Assembly: GCA_934234055.1 (NCBI GenBank)
Contig: CAKQGY010000006.1
Location: 22,018 to 86,017, forward strand
DNA length: 64,000 nucleotides
From: an uncultured Alphaproteobacteria bacterium
Lineage (GTDB): Bacteria > Pseudomonadota > Alphaproteobacteria > CAAHEQ01 > UBA3637
Reading direction: 5' to 3'
Shown: one piece after another, positions 8,447-16,194 of the stretch
Layout of the letters: each line of letters begins with the position of its first letter
Position numbering within the stretch: position 1 is the first letter of the stretch
Notes under the pieces: model-generated
The model's database searches: none
Told to the model about the DNA's origin: nothing
Seen by the model: the letters and a program-made list of their open reading frames with translations, nothing else
Position numbers and translations under genes: made by a program

Positions 8447-9682
8447 TCAGGGTTTGCATAATGTAGCAATATTACGTTGTCCGATATATCCGTCTCCATA
8501 TAAGATGCCATTAGGTCTGTGTGGATAGATAATTGACTCAGTGCTGTTTTTGCTCCAAGAGTGCACATAACTACCTTTTGAGGAGGTCCACGGCCAAATA
8601 GATCCATAGTTTTTATAAAGGTCTATAATAAACTGACTATATTTGGCGCATGCTTCGGCATCACCGGACCAACAATTTGTCCAATCGGTGGTTGTGCACG
8701 CATTTCCCTGAGAGCAACAACGCCCTGTCAATTTTTGCGTTACACCATCGGGATAACATTTGTAATCTTCGGCTGAAAACAGTTGTTTTCCAACAGCCTC
8801 ACACAGGTTATTTGCTGCAAACCAACTGGCAGCTGTTCCATAGTAATACGAGGGAGTGCCATCCAAGTATTTCGCTGTCGGTTCATTTGGAATGTTTTTG
8901 CATGTTCCGGCCATTGATCCGTTCCATTGTGCATTTGTTGCGCCGCCGGTTTCGTTGCGTCCAGTCACATTACAAAACTGATTTGGATTGCAATCGGCAT
9001 TCGTAAAACACCCGTTGGCAATACATTCACCGTTGTCGCAATAGGCGCGTCGCCCTGTCGTGGCCGGGCAGGCCGTCAGATTCGCTTTGTTGGTCAGACT
9101 ACCGGTCGCCGGATCACAGGTTTTACAGGACTCCTCTGACCCTTCGCAACAATTCCGCCGGCATGTGTTGGCAAAATTCCCCTCGGCACACCAATAAAAA
9201 CCACTGGCGGTACAGGCTTCTTTCGTGGCATTTTCCTCGGCATAGTGCGTAATGTCCATATTGACATCGTAAACCAACAATATGTCGTTTTCATCTTGAT
9301 CACAAGTGTCGGGATCCACTTTGCGCAAAACGGTTTTATCCCCGACCATATCACCCAACTTTTGGCAAACCGAAGACGAAACCCCCAATACCTCAATCCC
9401 GAATTGACCGGCATACAGGGCTTCATCACTTGTCACAACAGTGTTCAGGATTTTGCCGTCGGATAATTGTTCTTCTGCGGGAAAATCCCCCAAAGTTGTC
9501 TGATGCGGGTTGATCGTGTAAAGCACTGCCCGCTTGGTCGCCGCGTCCAGCACTTGATTGCAGGCGTGCTTGTCCATCGCATAATTAAACCCCGCAACGC
9601 CGCCGATTGTCAATACACCCATAATCGCCAGAACACCCAGCATTTCGGTAAGGGTACGGCCGGATTCGTTTTTGGGCGTCAT
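8447..9682 (-). CDS. prepilin-like Cys-rich surface protein, probably phase-variable
   Basis: 411 aa if read from ATG 9682, a start with no ribosome binding site. The same frame stays open to GTG 9763. The strongest start signal (AAAGGAGG, then ATG at 9795) is upstream of an 11-base C-tract and one base out of frame. The type IV pilin-like N-terminus is SGRTLTEMLGVLAIMGVL, with likely prepilin-peptidase cleavage after Gly and Glu at +5. A Cys-rich middle follows (CRRNCCEGSEESCKTC, CFTNADCNPNQFC). The C-terminal region has a C-type-lectin-like look (WFAANNLCEAVGKQLFSAED, then WPWTSS and a final C). Likely exported and exposed, perhaps an adhesin. Related to 57377-58765 and 62726-64000. Confidence 0.85.
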   Translation of the reverse strand: MTPKNESGRTLTEMLGVLAIMGVLTIGGVAGFNYAMDKHACNQVLDAATKRAVLYTINPHQTTLGDFPAEEQLSDGKILNTVVTSDEALYAGQFGIEVLGVSSSVCQKLGDMVGDKTVLRKVDPDTCDQDENDILLVYDVNMDITHYAEENATKEACTASGFYWCAEGNFANTCRRNCCEGSEESCKTCDPATGSLTNKANLTACPATTGRRAYCDNGECIANGCFTNADCNPNQFCNVTGRNETGGATNAQWNGSMAGTCKNIPNEPTAKYLDGTPSYYYGTAASWFAANNLCEAVGKQLFSAEDYKCYPDGVTQKLTGRCCSQGNACTTTDWTNCWSGDAEACAKYSQFIIDLYKNYGSIWPWTSSKGSYVHSWSKNSTESIIYPHRPNGILYGDGYIGQRNIATLCKP

Positions 9683-9754
9683 TTTGACAGAAGAATTATG
9701 GTTGGAGAAATGATTAAAAAATCGCTGATAACCCCTTGAAAAACAAGGGTTATT

Positions 9755-9795
9755 CACAAACACGGGGGGGGGGGCAACTGTTTGAAATTAAACAT
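9755..9795 (-). promoter_or_regulatory. out-of-frame start with poly-C tract (contingency site)
   Basis: On the minus strand AAAGGAGG plus seven T precedes ATG at 9795, then seven codons (MFNFKQL), then 11 C (9774-9764). With 11 C the frame ends at a TGA (9756-9754) after 13 codons. With 9 or 12 C it would continue into the prepilin-like frame. The TGA overlaps a GTG of that frame (GTGA), so low-level reinitiation is also possible. Confidence 0.75.
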
Positions 9796-9840
9796 AAAAA
9801 AACCTCCTTTTGTCAAAAGTTAAACCCAATTCCTATACCC

Positions 9841-9869
9841 TTTTTACTGCGTTCGAATACAAATGTCAA
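9841..9869 (-). promoter_or_regulatory. possible promoter of the prepilin-like gene
   Basis: On the minus strand TTGACA (9869-9864), 17-base spacer, TAAAAA (9846-9841). The -10 is weak; the position is right for the ATG at 9795. Confidence 0.35.
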
Positions 9870-10233
9870 GAAAAAAATAAACATTTGTTTTGGGTTATGA
9901 AATCGATTTCGAGAAAAATACCTGCTATGAAGTTAAAAATAAAATTTCCCGATTACTGGTGAATACTCACAATAATCGGGAAACTTTCCTCCCTCAAGAA
10001 GGCCTGTTTGTTTATTCAGGCTTCCTTGTCTCGTATTATATAATAGGATTCTTTTTGTTGTAATGCAATGGATTAATTTAAAAAATACATCTTGTGGTTG
10101 AAAAAATGACTTTTTTGTAAAAAACAAGGATCGAAAGTTGGCAAAGTCTGGAAAGTATATGCTGTATAACCAGTTGAAAAATAATGAAAACATATTCTCG
10201 GACAAAGATTTTTTTATTTTTTGAAAAATAAAC
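9870..10233. other. intergenic region with two inverted repeats
   Basis: No convincing gene. An 11-bp perfect inverted repeat (TTTCCCGATTA at 9945-9955, TAATCGGGAAA at 9973-9983) and a shorter one (GCCTG/CAGGC within 9999-10024) could be terminators or structured RNA. The rest is A/T-rich. Confidence 0.5.
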
Positions 10234-10261
10234 TTGATTTTTTCTGAAAAGTGTGTATAAT
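10234..10261 (+). promoter_or_regulatory. promoter of tRNA-Ala
   Basis: TTGATT at 10234-10239, 16-base spacer, TATAAT at 10256-10261, ending 14 bases before the tRNA. Confidence 0.75.
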
Positions 10262-10275
10262 AGAGCATATCTTTT

Positions 10276-10351
10276 GGGGCCGTAGCTCAGCTGGGAGAGC
10301 GCCGCAATGGCATTGCGGAGGTCAGGGGTTCGATCCCCCTCGGCTCCACCA
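10276..10351 (+). tRNA. tRNA-Ala (GGC)
   Basis: Acceptor stem GGGGCCG/CGGCTCC (one G:T pair), anticodon stem CCGCA/TGCGG around loop ATGGCAT (anticodon GGC), T loop TTCGATC and encoded CCA. Its 3' end marks the left border of the A/T-rich accessory island. Confidence 0.96.
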
Positions 10352-10356
10352 TTTAT

Positions 10357-10387
10357 AAAAAGAGGATGTTTTTATCCTCTTTTTTTT
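10357..10387 (+). terminator. rho-independent terminator after tRNA-Ala
   Basis: AGAGGAT pairs with ATCCTCT around TTTTT-type loop and is followed by eight or more T. Confidence 0.85.
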
Positions 10388-10681
10388 GTGCTTTAATGAG
10401 GTCTCAAAAGCCCAGTGTTTGCGGGGTTTGTGAGATTCGGTGTTTCATTTATGATGTGAGCACTTTAACCACCGCTAAGAGATTTTTGATTGAAATTAAG
10501 AAAAATAGATACTTTTGGATTGACCTCGTCCAAAACAAAAAAACGCCTAATTTAGGCGCTTTTCTTACCACTCAACCTCGCACCCCATATCCATCACTAG
10601 ACTACAGTTGCGAACTAAAGGCCACTTGGGGTGGATGTAATCCTAAATTAAGATGTTACATGTGATTTAATGTTTTTTAAA
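10388..10681. other. gene-free stretch at island border
   Basis: No supportable gene. It contains a short palindrome CGCCTAA/TTAGGCG at 10544-10558 followed by TTTTC, probably a terminator. The sequence has no clear coding bias. Confidence 0.4.
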
Positions 10682-11617
10682 TTATCTAAAGCGTTGTAGG
10701 TAGTATCTAAATACTTGATAAAATTTATTTACTGTATCAAACATCCAAGATAGATAAGTTTCTTTATCTGATGAAAAATCAAACTTTTTCTTTGTCTCAA
10801 TATATGAAGCTTTTCTATTTTCTTGAATATCCCAATGTAGTTCCATACCCAGCTTATTTTGAATTTCTTCTTTATGTTCTTCTAGAAATCTAAATAAAGC
10901 ATGATCTTTATGAATATAAAACTGACAATAAATTTCATTCTCACGAGTTGCTGTTTTTAGGGCAATATGTGCTTCTGAGGAACCAACAGATACATCATAC
11001 CAATGTTGTTTTAAAGGGGAACGAAGCGAGTATTTTGAGTTATGATTGAACGCATAATCTCTAAATTCAGACCATAAATTGTAAGAAAAATTCTGAGATC
11101 TTGTGGCTTCGGTTTCTCTACCTGTTGAACTTTTAACAGCTTTTCCCCATTCATTTGGACGAACTATAATTTGGAATTTGGGTGCAATTGCTGAATTTCC
11201 TATTTGCCATAATTCAATTTTAATCAAAAAGAAATTAATATTCTCATCAGTATGTTCATTAAGCCAAGTTATTGCCTGACTGTGTTCATCTCTTATATCT
11301 TTTACAATCCATATAATGTATTTTGCATCATAGCCAGAAGCATAAGTGATAATTTTACCTAAATGATCATGATTTGTTCTTTCTAGTTGATTTTCAATGA
11401 TGATTTTATCGGCAGTTTGAGGTTCCTCAGCTAATATATCAACACTAAAAGAACCAACATCCGCCTCAGTTTTTATTAAAGAAATATCCAATCCGAGTTC
11501 TTCACCCAATTCAGTTAAATTTTCTTCTTGAGCTAACCAGTTTGTAAAATCCAGTGCTTCATTTTTCCATATACTACGAAGATCTTTAATAACTTTTATT
11601 TTTCCTAATTGATTCAT
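10682..11617 (-). CDS. DUF4268 domain protein with nuclease-like N-terminus
   Basis: 311 aa. The N-terminal half has the pattern of a PD-(D/E)XK nuclease-fold domain: SVDILAEE, then IIIENQLE (acidic residue plus E-x-Q), then IITYASGYDAKYIIWIV. The C-terminal half (NLWSEFRDYAFNHN..YSLRSPLKQHWYDVSVG) matches DUF4268 as I know it. Such proteins are frequent in defence and mobile islands. ATG 11617 follows AGGAGAACTGCTC. It stands alone, first gene of the island, much richer in A/T than the core genes. Confidence 0.82.
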   Translation of the reverse strand: MNQLGKIKVIKDLRSIWKNEALDFTNWLAQEENLTELGEELGLDISLIKTEADVGSFSVDILAEEPQTADKIIIENQLERTNHDHLGKIITYASGYDAKYIIWIVKDIRDEHSQAITWLNEHTDENINFFLIKIELWQIGNSAIAPKFQIIVRPNEWGKAVKSSTGRETEATRSQNFSYNLWSEFRDYAFNHNSKYSLRSPLKQHWYDVSVGSSEAHIALKTATRENEIYCQFYIHKDHALFRFLEEHKEEIQNKLGMELHWDIQENRKASYIETKKKFDFSSDKETYLSWMFDTVNKFYQVFRYYLQRFR

Positions 11618-11762
11618 GAGCAGTTCTCCTGTTTATAGTAATTTCTCTACATTCTATCCGAAAGTTTTATAAATTACAAGGTTCTAGCACTATTTTTTCA
11701 TAATTAACTGGACTTCTTCGTTTTTCCAAGCATTCATTGTAATGTAACGAAAGGAGTTAATT

Positions 11763-11933
11763 ATGACAATTACTTGGTATCACGAAACAAAAAAAGCGCT
11801 AGATTTTGATGCTCGTATTGCTATTTGCGATGAAGATGGCACTTGGGCATATATGAGCGAAATTGAAGCCGTAGAAGAAGAAAACAAAAAATTAAAAGCA
11901 GAAATACAAAAAATAAAAGAGGCTTACAAATGA
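11763..11933 (+). CDS. small hypothetical protein
   Basis: 56 aa with an excellent ribosome binding site (GAAAGGAGTTAATT before ATG). N-terminus MTITWYHETKKALDFDARI, C-terminal half a short Glu/Lys-rich coiled coil (EAVEEENKKLKAEIQKIKE). Its TGA overlaps the ATG of the next gene (ATGA), so the two are coupled. Function unknown; typical of small genes at the ends of phage-like or conjugative elements. Confidence 0.65.
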   Translation: MTITWYHETKKALDFDARIAICDEDGTWAYMSEIEAVEEENKKLKAEIQKIKEAYK

Positions 11934-12190
11934 ATACAGTTAAAGTTTATATGGTGCGAAAACCTTCGGATTTTGAAGAAGTAAAAAACTTATGCAAAAA
12001 GTACGCACATGAGGCCGAAGAGGTCTTGATTGAAGAAACTGTTAATCTACCACAGGTTTGGTATGAGGCTCTCTGCCAACGTCCTCTGGACAACTACATC
12101 TTTTTATCCAGCAAAGGCGGTTATGATGATTTTGGCCATCGGGTTTACCTATCGCGAAACCCAAGAAGCCAAGAATTTAAACCTGCATGA
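11930..12190 (+). pseudogene. truncated paralogue of the 14143 small gene
   Basis: The first about 65 residues (MNTVKVYMVRKPSDFEEVKN..CQRPLDNYIFLSSKGGY) match the product of 14143-14469 closely (MKTVKTYMVRKPADIEEVQN..CQRPLDNYIFLSGKGGY). After GGYDD the similarity stops. The remaining codons overlap, in another frame, the start of a serine-recombinase C-terminal coding piece. The gene was therefore cut by a rearrangement near 12127. It may still give an 86-aa product. Confidence 0.65.
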
Positions 12191-12380
12191 ACTGGCCGAA
12201 GTATATCATCAGGATCCGGCCTATATCGGGGCGCAAATTCGGCTCACTTTTTTGGCCCCGGGTATTATTATTTTACGGGGAACTCAGCCCAAAACAATGA
12301 CCGCCAAAGAATTGCTCAGAGCCTCTATCCCGGCCAGTTGGCCCGAACAAAGAAAATTGTTCGGTTTTCCAAAAATTTAG
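12128..12380 (+). pseudogene. serine recombinase, C-terminal remnant
   Basis: About 80 codons in the frame ending at TAG 12380 read TYRETQEAKNLNLHELAEVY, YIGAQIRLTFLAPGI, LRGTQPKTMTAKELLR, IPASWPEQRKLFGF. This is the characteristic C-terminal HTH tail of resolvase/invertase-family site-specific recombinases. The catalytic N-terminal domain is missing, and the 5' junction falls inside the truncated small gene at about 12127. It marks an old mobile-element end. Confidence 0.7.
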
Positions 12381-12389
12381 GAAGTTTTT

Positions 12390-13130
12390 ATGAAAAAAGT
12401 GATACGTCCGACATCTCTCTCTTTCTCGTTTCAGGACGCAATTCCGTCCGGCAATGGTTATATTATGTTGGATCGTGAGTTCACCAATTGGCCTCTGTTT
12501 TATGATGATGCGGTTTGGAAACTGTTTACATATCTTTTAATGCGGGCAAATTATACAATCCGCCAGTGGGGAACAAGAGAGGTTCAAAAAGGGGAACTGA
12601 TTACCAGCTATCAGCATTTGGCGGATGCCCTTCATAAATCCCGAGATGAAGTCAAGCGCCTGTTGAAGAAATTAAAAGACATTCATGAAGTAGAGACAAT
12701 GCGCGTTGGCAACGCCCTACTTTTAAAGATGCCAAACTACTTGAAATATATGGGCTTGATGGAAAAGAAAAAAGGAAAGTCCGCCCGACCATCGCCCGAA
12801 GAAAATCCTGCCTCAGCCGCCGATGAGTCCATAAATAAAGAAAGTAAAGAAAGGAATAATGTTATAAGGAAAGAAAATTTATACATGCCTCAACATTTTT
12901 CAAATAATTCAAACGGTGGGTTGCACTCAATCGGCAGTGTATTTGCTCGGCAGATAAAGTCTGTGATGCCCTACCATTTTGACCAACTTCCCCCGGATGA
13001 GGATGAAGTGAGACGATATGTGACAGAAAAAGAACTGACCGTAGACTTGGACCGGTTCTTTGACCATTACTACTCTACCGGCTGGCATTTTGCTTTGTGT
13101 AAAATTAGCAACGACGGTGAATGGTTATAA
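12390..13130 (+). CDS. phage-type replication organiser-like protein
   Basis: 246 aa, ATG 12390 with AGGAAG upstream. The N-terminal part (YIMLDREFTNWPLFYDDAVW, LFTYLLMRANY, VQKGELITSYQHLADAL, DEVKRLLKKLKDI) matches the winged-helix N-terminal domain of phage replisome organisers. A linker and a second domain follow (PPDEDEVRRYVTEKEL, LDRFFDHYYSTGWHF). In homologues the C-terminus continues after GW with a DW-A-R-W motif; here it stops soon after, so the protein may be slightly truncated. It should bind DNA in mobile-element replication. It lies 9 bases after the recombinase remnant. Confidence 0.65.
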   Translation: MKKVIRPTSLSFSFQDAIPSGNGYIMLDREFTNWPLFYDDAVWKLFTYLLMRANYTIRQWGTREVQKGELITSYQHLADALHKSRDEVKRLLKKLKDIHEVETMRVGNALLLKMPNYLKYMGLMEKKKGKSARPSPEENPASAADESINKESKERNNVIRKENLYMPQHFSNNSNGGLHSIGSVFARQIKSVMPYHFDQLPPDEDEVRRYVTEKELTVDLDRFFDHYYSTGWHFALCKISNDGEWL

Positions 13131-13188
13131 CACATATTGTATTTTCCAGTTGTCTATGTTAAAATATGGTGTACAAGTGGGGTTTTCT

Positions 13189-13872
13189 ATGAACAACGAT
13201 ACATTGGCTTTTTGGGAAAATGGCGCTACTTTTGAATTGGCAGATGCGTTATTTAAAGTTTCATTCATTTTAAATAATCAACTTTTAGATAGGAAAAATC
13301 ATCCGGAACTTGCTAAAAAATTTTTTGAAGAGATTGCTCCTGCTACATTTCTAGCAGAACAGTTGGGAGCAGTGAATATACTCTACACAAATGATAAAAT
13401 TACTCATAACTCTTTTGATGCAATTATATCATACAGTAATGGTATAAAACAAAAAATAGAATGTACTTGTGCAATAGATGGTGCTCAAGATGCTTTACTA
13501 GATGAATATTTAGATGAATTTCATATAGTTTCATTAAATCTTCCAATCAAATTTGAAGGAACAAAAAGACATCGTATTTTATATAAACAGCCAGAACAAA
13601 TGTTTTTTAAGCCTGTAGAAGAAGGATGGAACAAAGTTTGTCAACTAATAAATAAAGCCATAAATAAAAAAGTATCCCTCAATAAAACAGATTACAAAAA
13701 TGCCACATTACTTGTCATTGTGGATACGTCAGGAACCTATGTATCGAAATTAAATCAATATCTAATTGAATATTATACTAAAAACACTATAAAAAAAGGG
13801 CCATTTAAGGAAATATTTCTCATTTCTAGAAATCCACTGGATTATAAAAATATGTTTATTAAATTATCGTAG
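13189..13872 (+). CDS. hypothetical protein, island gene
   Basis: 227 aa from ATG 13189. An upstream in-frame ATG at 13156 is possible, and neither has a strong ribosome binding site. Very A/T-rich. The stretch FDAIISYSNGIKQKIECT resembles the beta-hairpin of a PD-(D/E)XK nuclease fold (D then E-x-T), but the motif is incomplete. C-terminal part NATLLVIVDTSG and FKEIFLISRNPL looks like alternating strands. No membrane segment. I do not recognise the family. Confidence 0.6.
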   Translation: MNNDTLAFWENGATFELADALFKVSFILNNQLLDRKNHPELAKKFFEEIAPATFLAEQLGAVNILYTNDKITHNSFDAIISYSNGIKQKIECTCAIDGAQDALLDEYLDEFHIVSLNLPIKFEGTKRHRILYKQPEQMFFKPVEEGWNKVCQLINKAINKKVSLNKTDYKNATLLVIVDTSGTYVSKLNQYLIEYYTKNTIKKGPFKEIFLISRNPLDYKNMFIKLS

Positions 13873-14142
13873 GCATGGGTCCTTCCTGGCGAATTTTCAT
13901 ATACGGGGTCGCAAGCCGCAGTATTTTTTTAGCGAAGCAGAAAAAATCGGGCTGGTCGGGTACATCTCAAACCCCAATAAATACAAGGGTTATAATAGGG
14001 TCCGATTTTTCCTGGCTGGTCACTGGTCACTTCTGGCTGGTCCCCCCCCTCAAAATAATGCATATTTCTTGCAAATTAATGCAGAAATAACTGGATAATT
14101 TTTCAAAAAAGAGCGTTCATTGTGATGCGAAAGGAGATTATC
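13873..14142. other. intergenic region with short direct repeats
   Basis: No gene. The octamer GGCTGGTC occurs three times between 13950 and 14045, and an 8-base C-run lies near 14042. The last 30 bases (GCGTTCATTGTGATG then CGAAAGGAG) nearly repeat the leader of the first cassette at about 11730-11757. Confidence 0.5.
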
Positions 14143-14469
14143 ATGAAAACAGTTAAAACTTATATGGTCAGAAAGCCCGCAGATATTGAAGAAGTTCAAA
14201 ACCTCACTCAACAATATGCCCATCAGGCGGAAGAAGTGGTGATAGCCGAAACAGTTCACTTGTCACCCGTTTGGTATCAGGCTGTCTGCCAACGCCCCTT
14301 AGATAACTACATCTTTTTATCCGGTAAAGGCGGATACAACGAAGACAATCAGCGTCAGGTGATCGCCTTAAAATGCGATGGCCAGCCGACACTCTACGCC
14401 GACCCGTCCGGCTCAAGCTACTGCCGCTACTTGGAGATCGAAGTCAAAGAAGGAGAGCAACATGTATAA
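14143..14469 (+). CDS. small hypothetical protein, intact cassette paralogue
   Basis: 108 aa from ATG 14143, after AAAGGAGATTATC. N-terminal two-thirds is paralogous to 11930-12190. It contains CQRPLDNYIFLSGKGGY and ends with a beta-rich stretch (CRYLEIEVKEGEQ). The stop overlaps the next start. Family unknown to me; its repeated presence with the same leader suggests a conserved accessory gene of the mobile element. Confidence 0.65.
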   Translation: MKTVKTYMVRKPADIEEVQNLTQQYAHQAEEVVIAETVHLSPVWYQAVCQRPLDNYIFLSGKGGYNEDNQRQVIALKCDGQPTLYADPSGSSYCRYLEIEVKEGEQHV

Positions 14470-14833
14470 AGAAGTGCCAGAAGATTTAAAGAATAAAATT
14501 AAGGTGGTGGCTGATGCAATGAATAAGCACAACTGTGTGGTTCATACCATGCTTCTTGCCGCAGGGAAAAACAATTATGGTTATAAACCCCAGCTCGGCC
14601 CGAAGAAAAGGAAATACTGTAAAATACCTAAGGAGCGTCTGAAAGAATGCGGACAGATATTTCGTGAAGCCAACAAATCTCTCAAGGAAGAAGGTATTGA
14701 ACTTCTCATCTGTTTGATGTCCTCAAAAGAAGATGGAGTCATGATTTTTGTCAGCGAAGAGGCAGCCAAGCGCCGTCTTGACATATTTAGAGAACTTGAA
14801 AAAATGGAGAAGCGTCATGCCAAAATATCCTGA
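14462..14833 (+). CDS. small hypothetical protein
   Basis: 123 aa from ATG 14462 with AAGGAGAGCAAC upstream; it overlaps the previous gene by 8 bases. Charged and helical at both ends, Lys-rich centre (GPKKRKYCKIPKERLKECG). C-terminal KRRLDIFRELEKMEKRHAK is probably a helix. No known domain recognised. Part of a three-gene overlapping string, 14143-15014. Confidence 0.6.
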   Translation: MYKEVPEDLKNKIKVVADAMNKHNCVVHTMLLAAGKNNYGYKPQLGPKKRKYCKIPKERLKECGQIFREANKSLKEEGIELLICLMSSKEDGVMIFVSEEAAKRRLDIFRELEKMEKRHAKIS

Positions 14834-15014
14834 GATTACGGTCAAGCTGACCAGTGAAAATGGAAATGCCTTTAATATCCTAGGTATCTGTTTACGGGCC
14901 ATGCGCCGAGCCGGTCTGAGCCAAGAAGAACGCGATGTTTTTTACGCCGAGACCACCTCCAGCAATTACGCCCACTTATTGGCTACCTGTATAGAATGGT
15001 TTGAGGTTGAATGA
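14817..15014 (+). CDS. small hypothetical protein
   Basis: 65 aa from ATG 14817 (GGAGAAGCGTC upstream), overlapping the previous gene by 17 bases. Sequence MPKYPEITVKLTSENGNAFN..AMRRAGLSQEERDVFYAE resembles small phage-associated proteins that pair with DNA metabolism genes, but I cannot name the function. Last gene of the overlapping string. Confidence 0.6.
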   Translation: MPKYPEITVKLTSENGNAFNILGICLRAMRRAGLSQEERDVFYAETTSSNYAHLLATCIEWFEVE

Positions 15015-15051
15015 GAATAATACAAAAAAGGGCGGAATAATCCGCCCAATC

Positions 15052-15342
15052 TTATTGCTTAGTATAATATGTTATCTTATATGCATAGACATACGTAGGA
15101 TGATTTCCTCCTCCTACATCACCTTTAAAATGGTATTCATTTAAAAGGTAAGCTTCTGTATCTCTTGCATCAGTTTCATTAGAAGCATCTCGATAAATCC
15201 AACCACCATGCTCTTTATCGACACAGTGATCATCAAACGACCGATTTGTTGGATTTGTTGCAATTCCAACATACCAGTTTGATTTATTATCGGAATCAAC
15301 ATGATTAACGATATCATTTACAATTTTATGATTAACAGCCAT
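15052..15342 (-). CDS. small protein, possibly GIY-YIG-like
   Basis: 96 aa from ATG 15342, after AAAGGAG. The pattern WYVGIATNPTNRSFDDH followed later by an Arg/Glu-containing helix (DARDTEAYLLNEY) and VYAYKITYY is reminiscent of a small GIY-YIG-type domain (Y-V-G, R, E). The first Y of GIY is unclear, so this is tentative. Convergent with the string of small genes to its left and divergent from the candidate small RNA and hsd operon. Confidence 0.55.
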   Translation of the reverse strand: MAVNHKIVNDIVNHVDSDNKSNWYVGIATNPTNRSFDDHCVDKEHGGWIYRDASNETDARDTEAYLLNEYHFKGDVGGGNHPTYVYAYKITYYTKQ

Positions 15343-15378
15343 AATTTCTCCTTTCTTGGCTTTGTTATTAAATTTTGT

Positions 15379-15520
15379 TTGACAAACCAATAAAAATGAG
15401 TATTATTAGGACTGTGAATGCTGATAAAGTCATTCTCTTGGCTTATCGGTTTATGAGCTTGGAATTTTTCAGGCTCATTTCTTGTATACACCAAAACGAA
15501 TAAGTTGCCAAGAAGTTTTT
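15379..15520 (+). ncRNA. candidate small RNA with own promoter
   Basis: A promoter (TTGACA 15379-15384, 16-base spacer, TATTAT 15401-15406) would start an RNA near 15413. It contains a nested structure: CTTGGC+TTAT (15437-15446) pairs with ATAA..GCCAAG (15500-15512) and encloses hairpin ATGAGC (15453-15458)/GCTCAT (15473-15478). A T-run (TTTTTT) follows at about 15515. No open frame fits. About 105 nt. No known family recognised. Confidence 0.45.
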
Positions 15521-15543
15521 TCTATCTGGAACAAAATTTTGTA

Positions 15544-15572
15544 TTGACATCCTGATTTCTTTCTGATATAAT
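15544..15572 (+). promoter_or_regulatory. promoter of the type I RM operon
   Basis: TTGACA 15544-15549, 17-base spacer, perfect TATAAT 15567-15572, about 30 bases before the first gene. Confidence 0.8.
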
Positions 15573-15602
15573 GGCTTCAAAATTGAACAATAGGAGCCTT
15601 AT

Positions 15603-16190
15603 GTGACTAAATTATCAGAGATTAGTTGTGTAAAAATTGGTTACAACTTTAGAAGGGATAGAGATAATAAAGATACCCCCTTATCATCTGATCATCTGTC
15701 AGAAGAAGTGTCTATTGTCCAATCTCGTGATGTGGTCTCGTTCTGTCATTATTCCTTCCCCTGCTTACAAAAAACTCAAGTACCGGATATTAAAGATAAG
15801 TATTACCTGTCCATGAACGAGATACTTCTTTCTAATAAGGGGGATTTCCAAGCCTTTGTTTGGAAAGGGCAGGCCAAAATTATGGCTTCAAGTGCATTCT
15901 ATCGAATCACAATTTGCGATAAAAATTTCTTGCCGGAATATGTAGCTTTATATTTAAACTCTGTACCTGGAAAAGCTCAGCTTTGTTTAAGACAAAATAC
16001 CGTACGAATAAGCACAATAACAATTTCGGACGTCAAGAATATCGATATCCCCCTTATTCCAATGGAAAAACAAAGAAAATTAGTTGAGCTCTTTTTGCTT
16101 TATGAAAAAGAATCTAGTATAATGGAAAAAATAGCGCAGAATCGCAAAAAACTTATAAACTCAATCCTAAGTCAAACAATAAAGGAGTAA
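15603..16190 (+). CDS. HsdS-like protein with a single target-recognition domain
   Basis: 195 aa from GTG 15603 with AGGAGC upstream (an ATG one base earlier meets TGA at once). The fold resembles one half of a type I specificity subunit: a target-recognition domain (KIGYNFRR..IVQSRDV..YLSMNEILLSNKGDFQAFVWKG..LPEYVALYLNS..QNTVRISTITISDVKNIDIPLIP) followed by a helical arm (EKQRKLVELFLLYEKES). A full HsdS has two such halves; a complete one is encoded at 19022. This half could dimerise into an alternative specificity subunit or modulate the enzyme. It is the first gene of the operon, 4 bases before hsdM. Confidence 0.75.
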   Translation: MTKLSEISCVKIGYNFRRDRDNKDTPLSSDHLSEEVSIVQSRDVVSFCHYSFPCLQKTQVPDIKDKYYLSMNEILLSNKGDFQAFVWKGQAKIMASSAFYRITICDKNFLPEYVALYLNSVPGKAQLCLRQNTVRISTITISDVKNIDIPLIPMEKQRKLVELFLLYEKESSIMEKIAQNRKKLINSILSQTIKE

Positions 16191-16194
16191 AAAA

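Noticed and set aside
9933..10268. 111-codon minus-strand frame before tRNA-Ala
   Set aside because: No ribosome binding site, low-complexity Phe/Lys-rich product, covers a hairpin and the tRNA promoter.
10366..10665. 99-codon plus-strand frame after tRNA-Ala
   Set aside because: It starts inside the terminator hairpin, has no coding character and no ribosome binding site.
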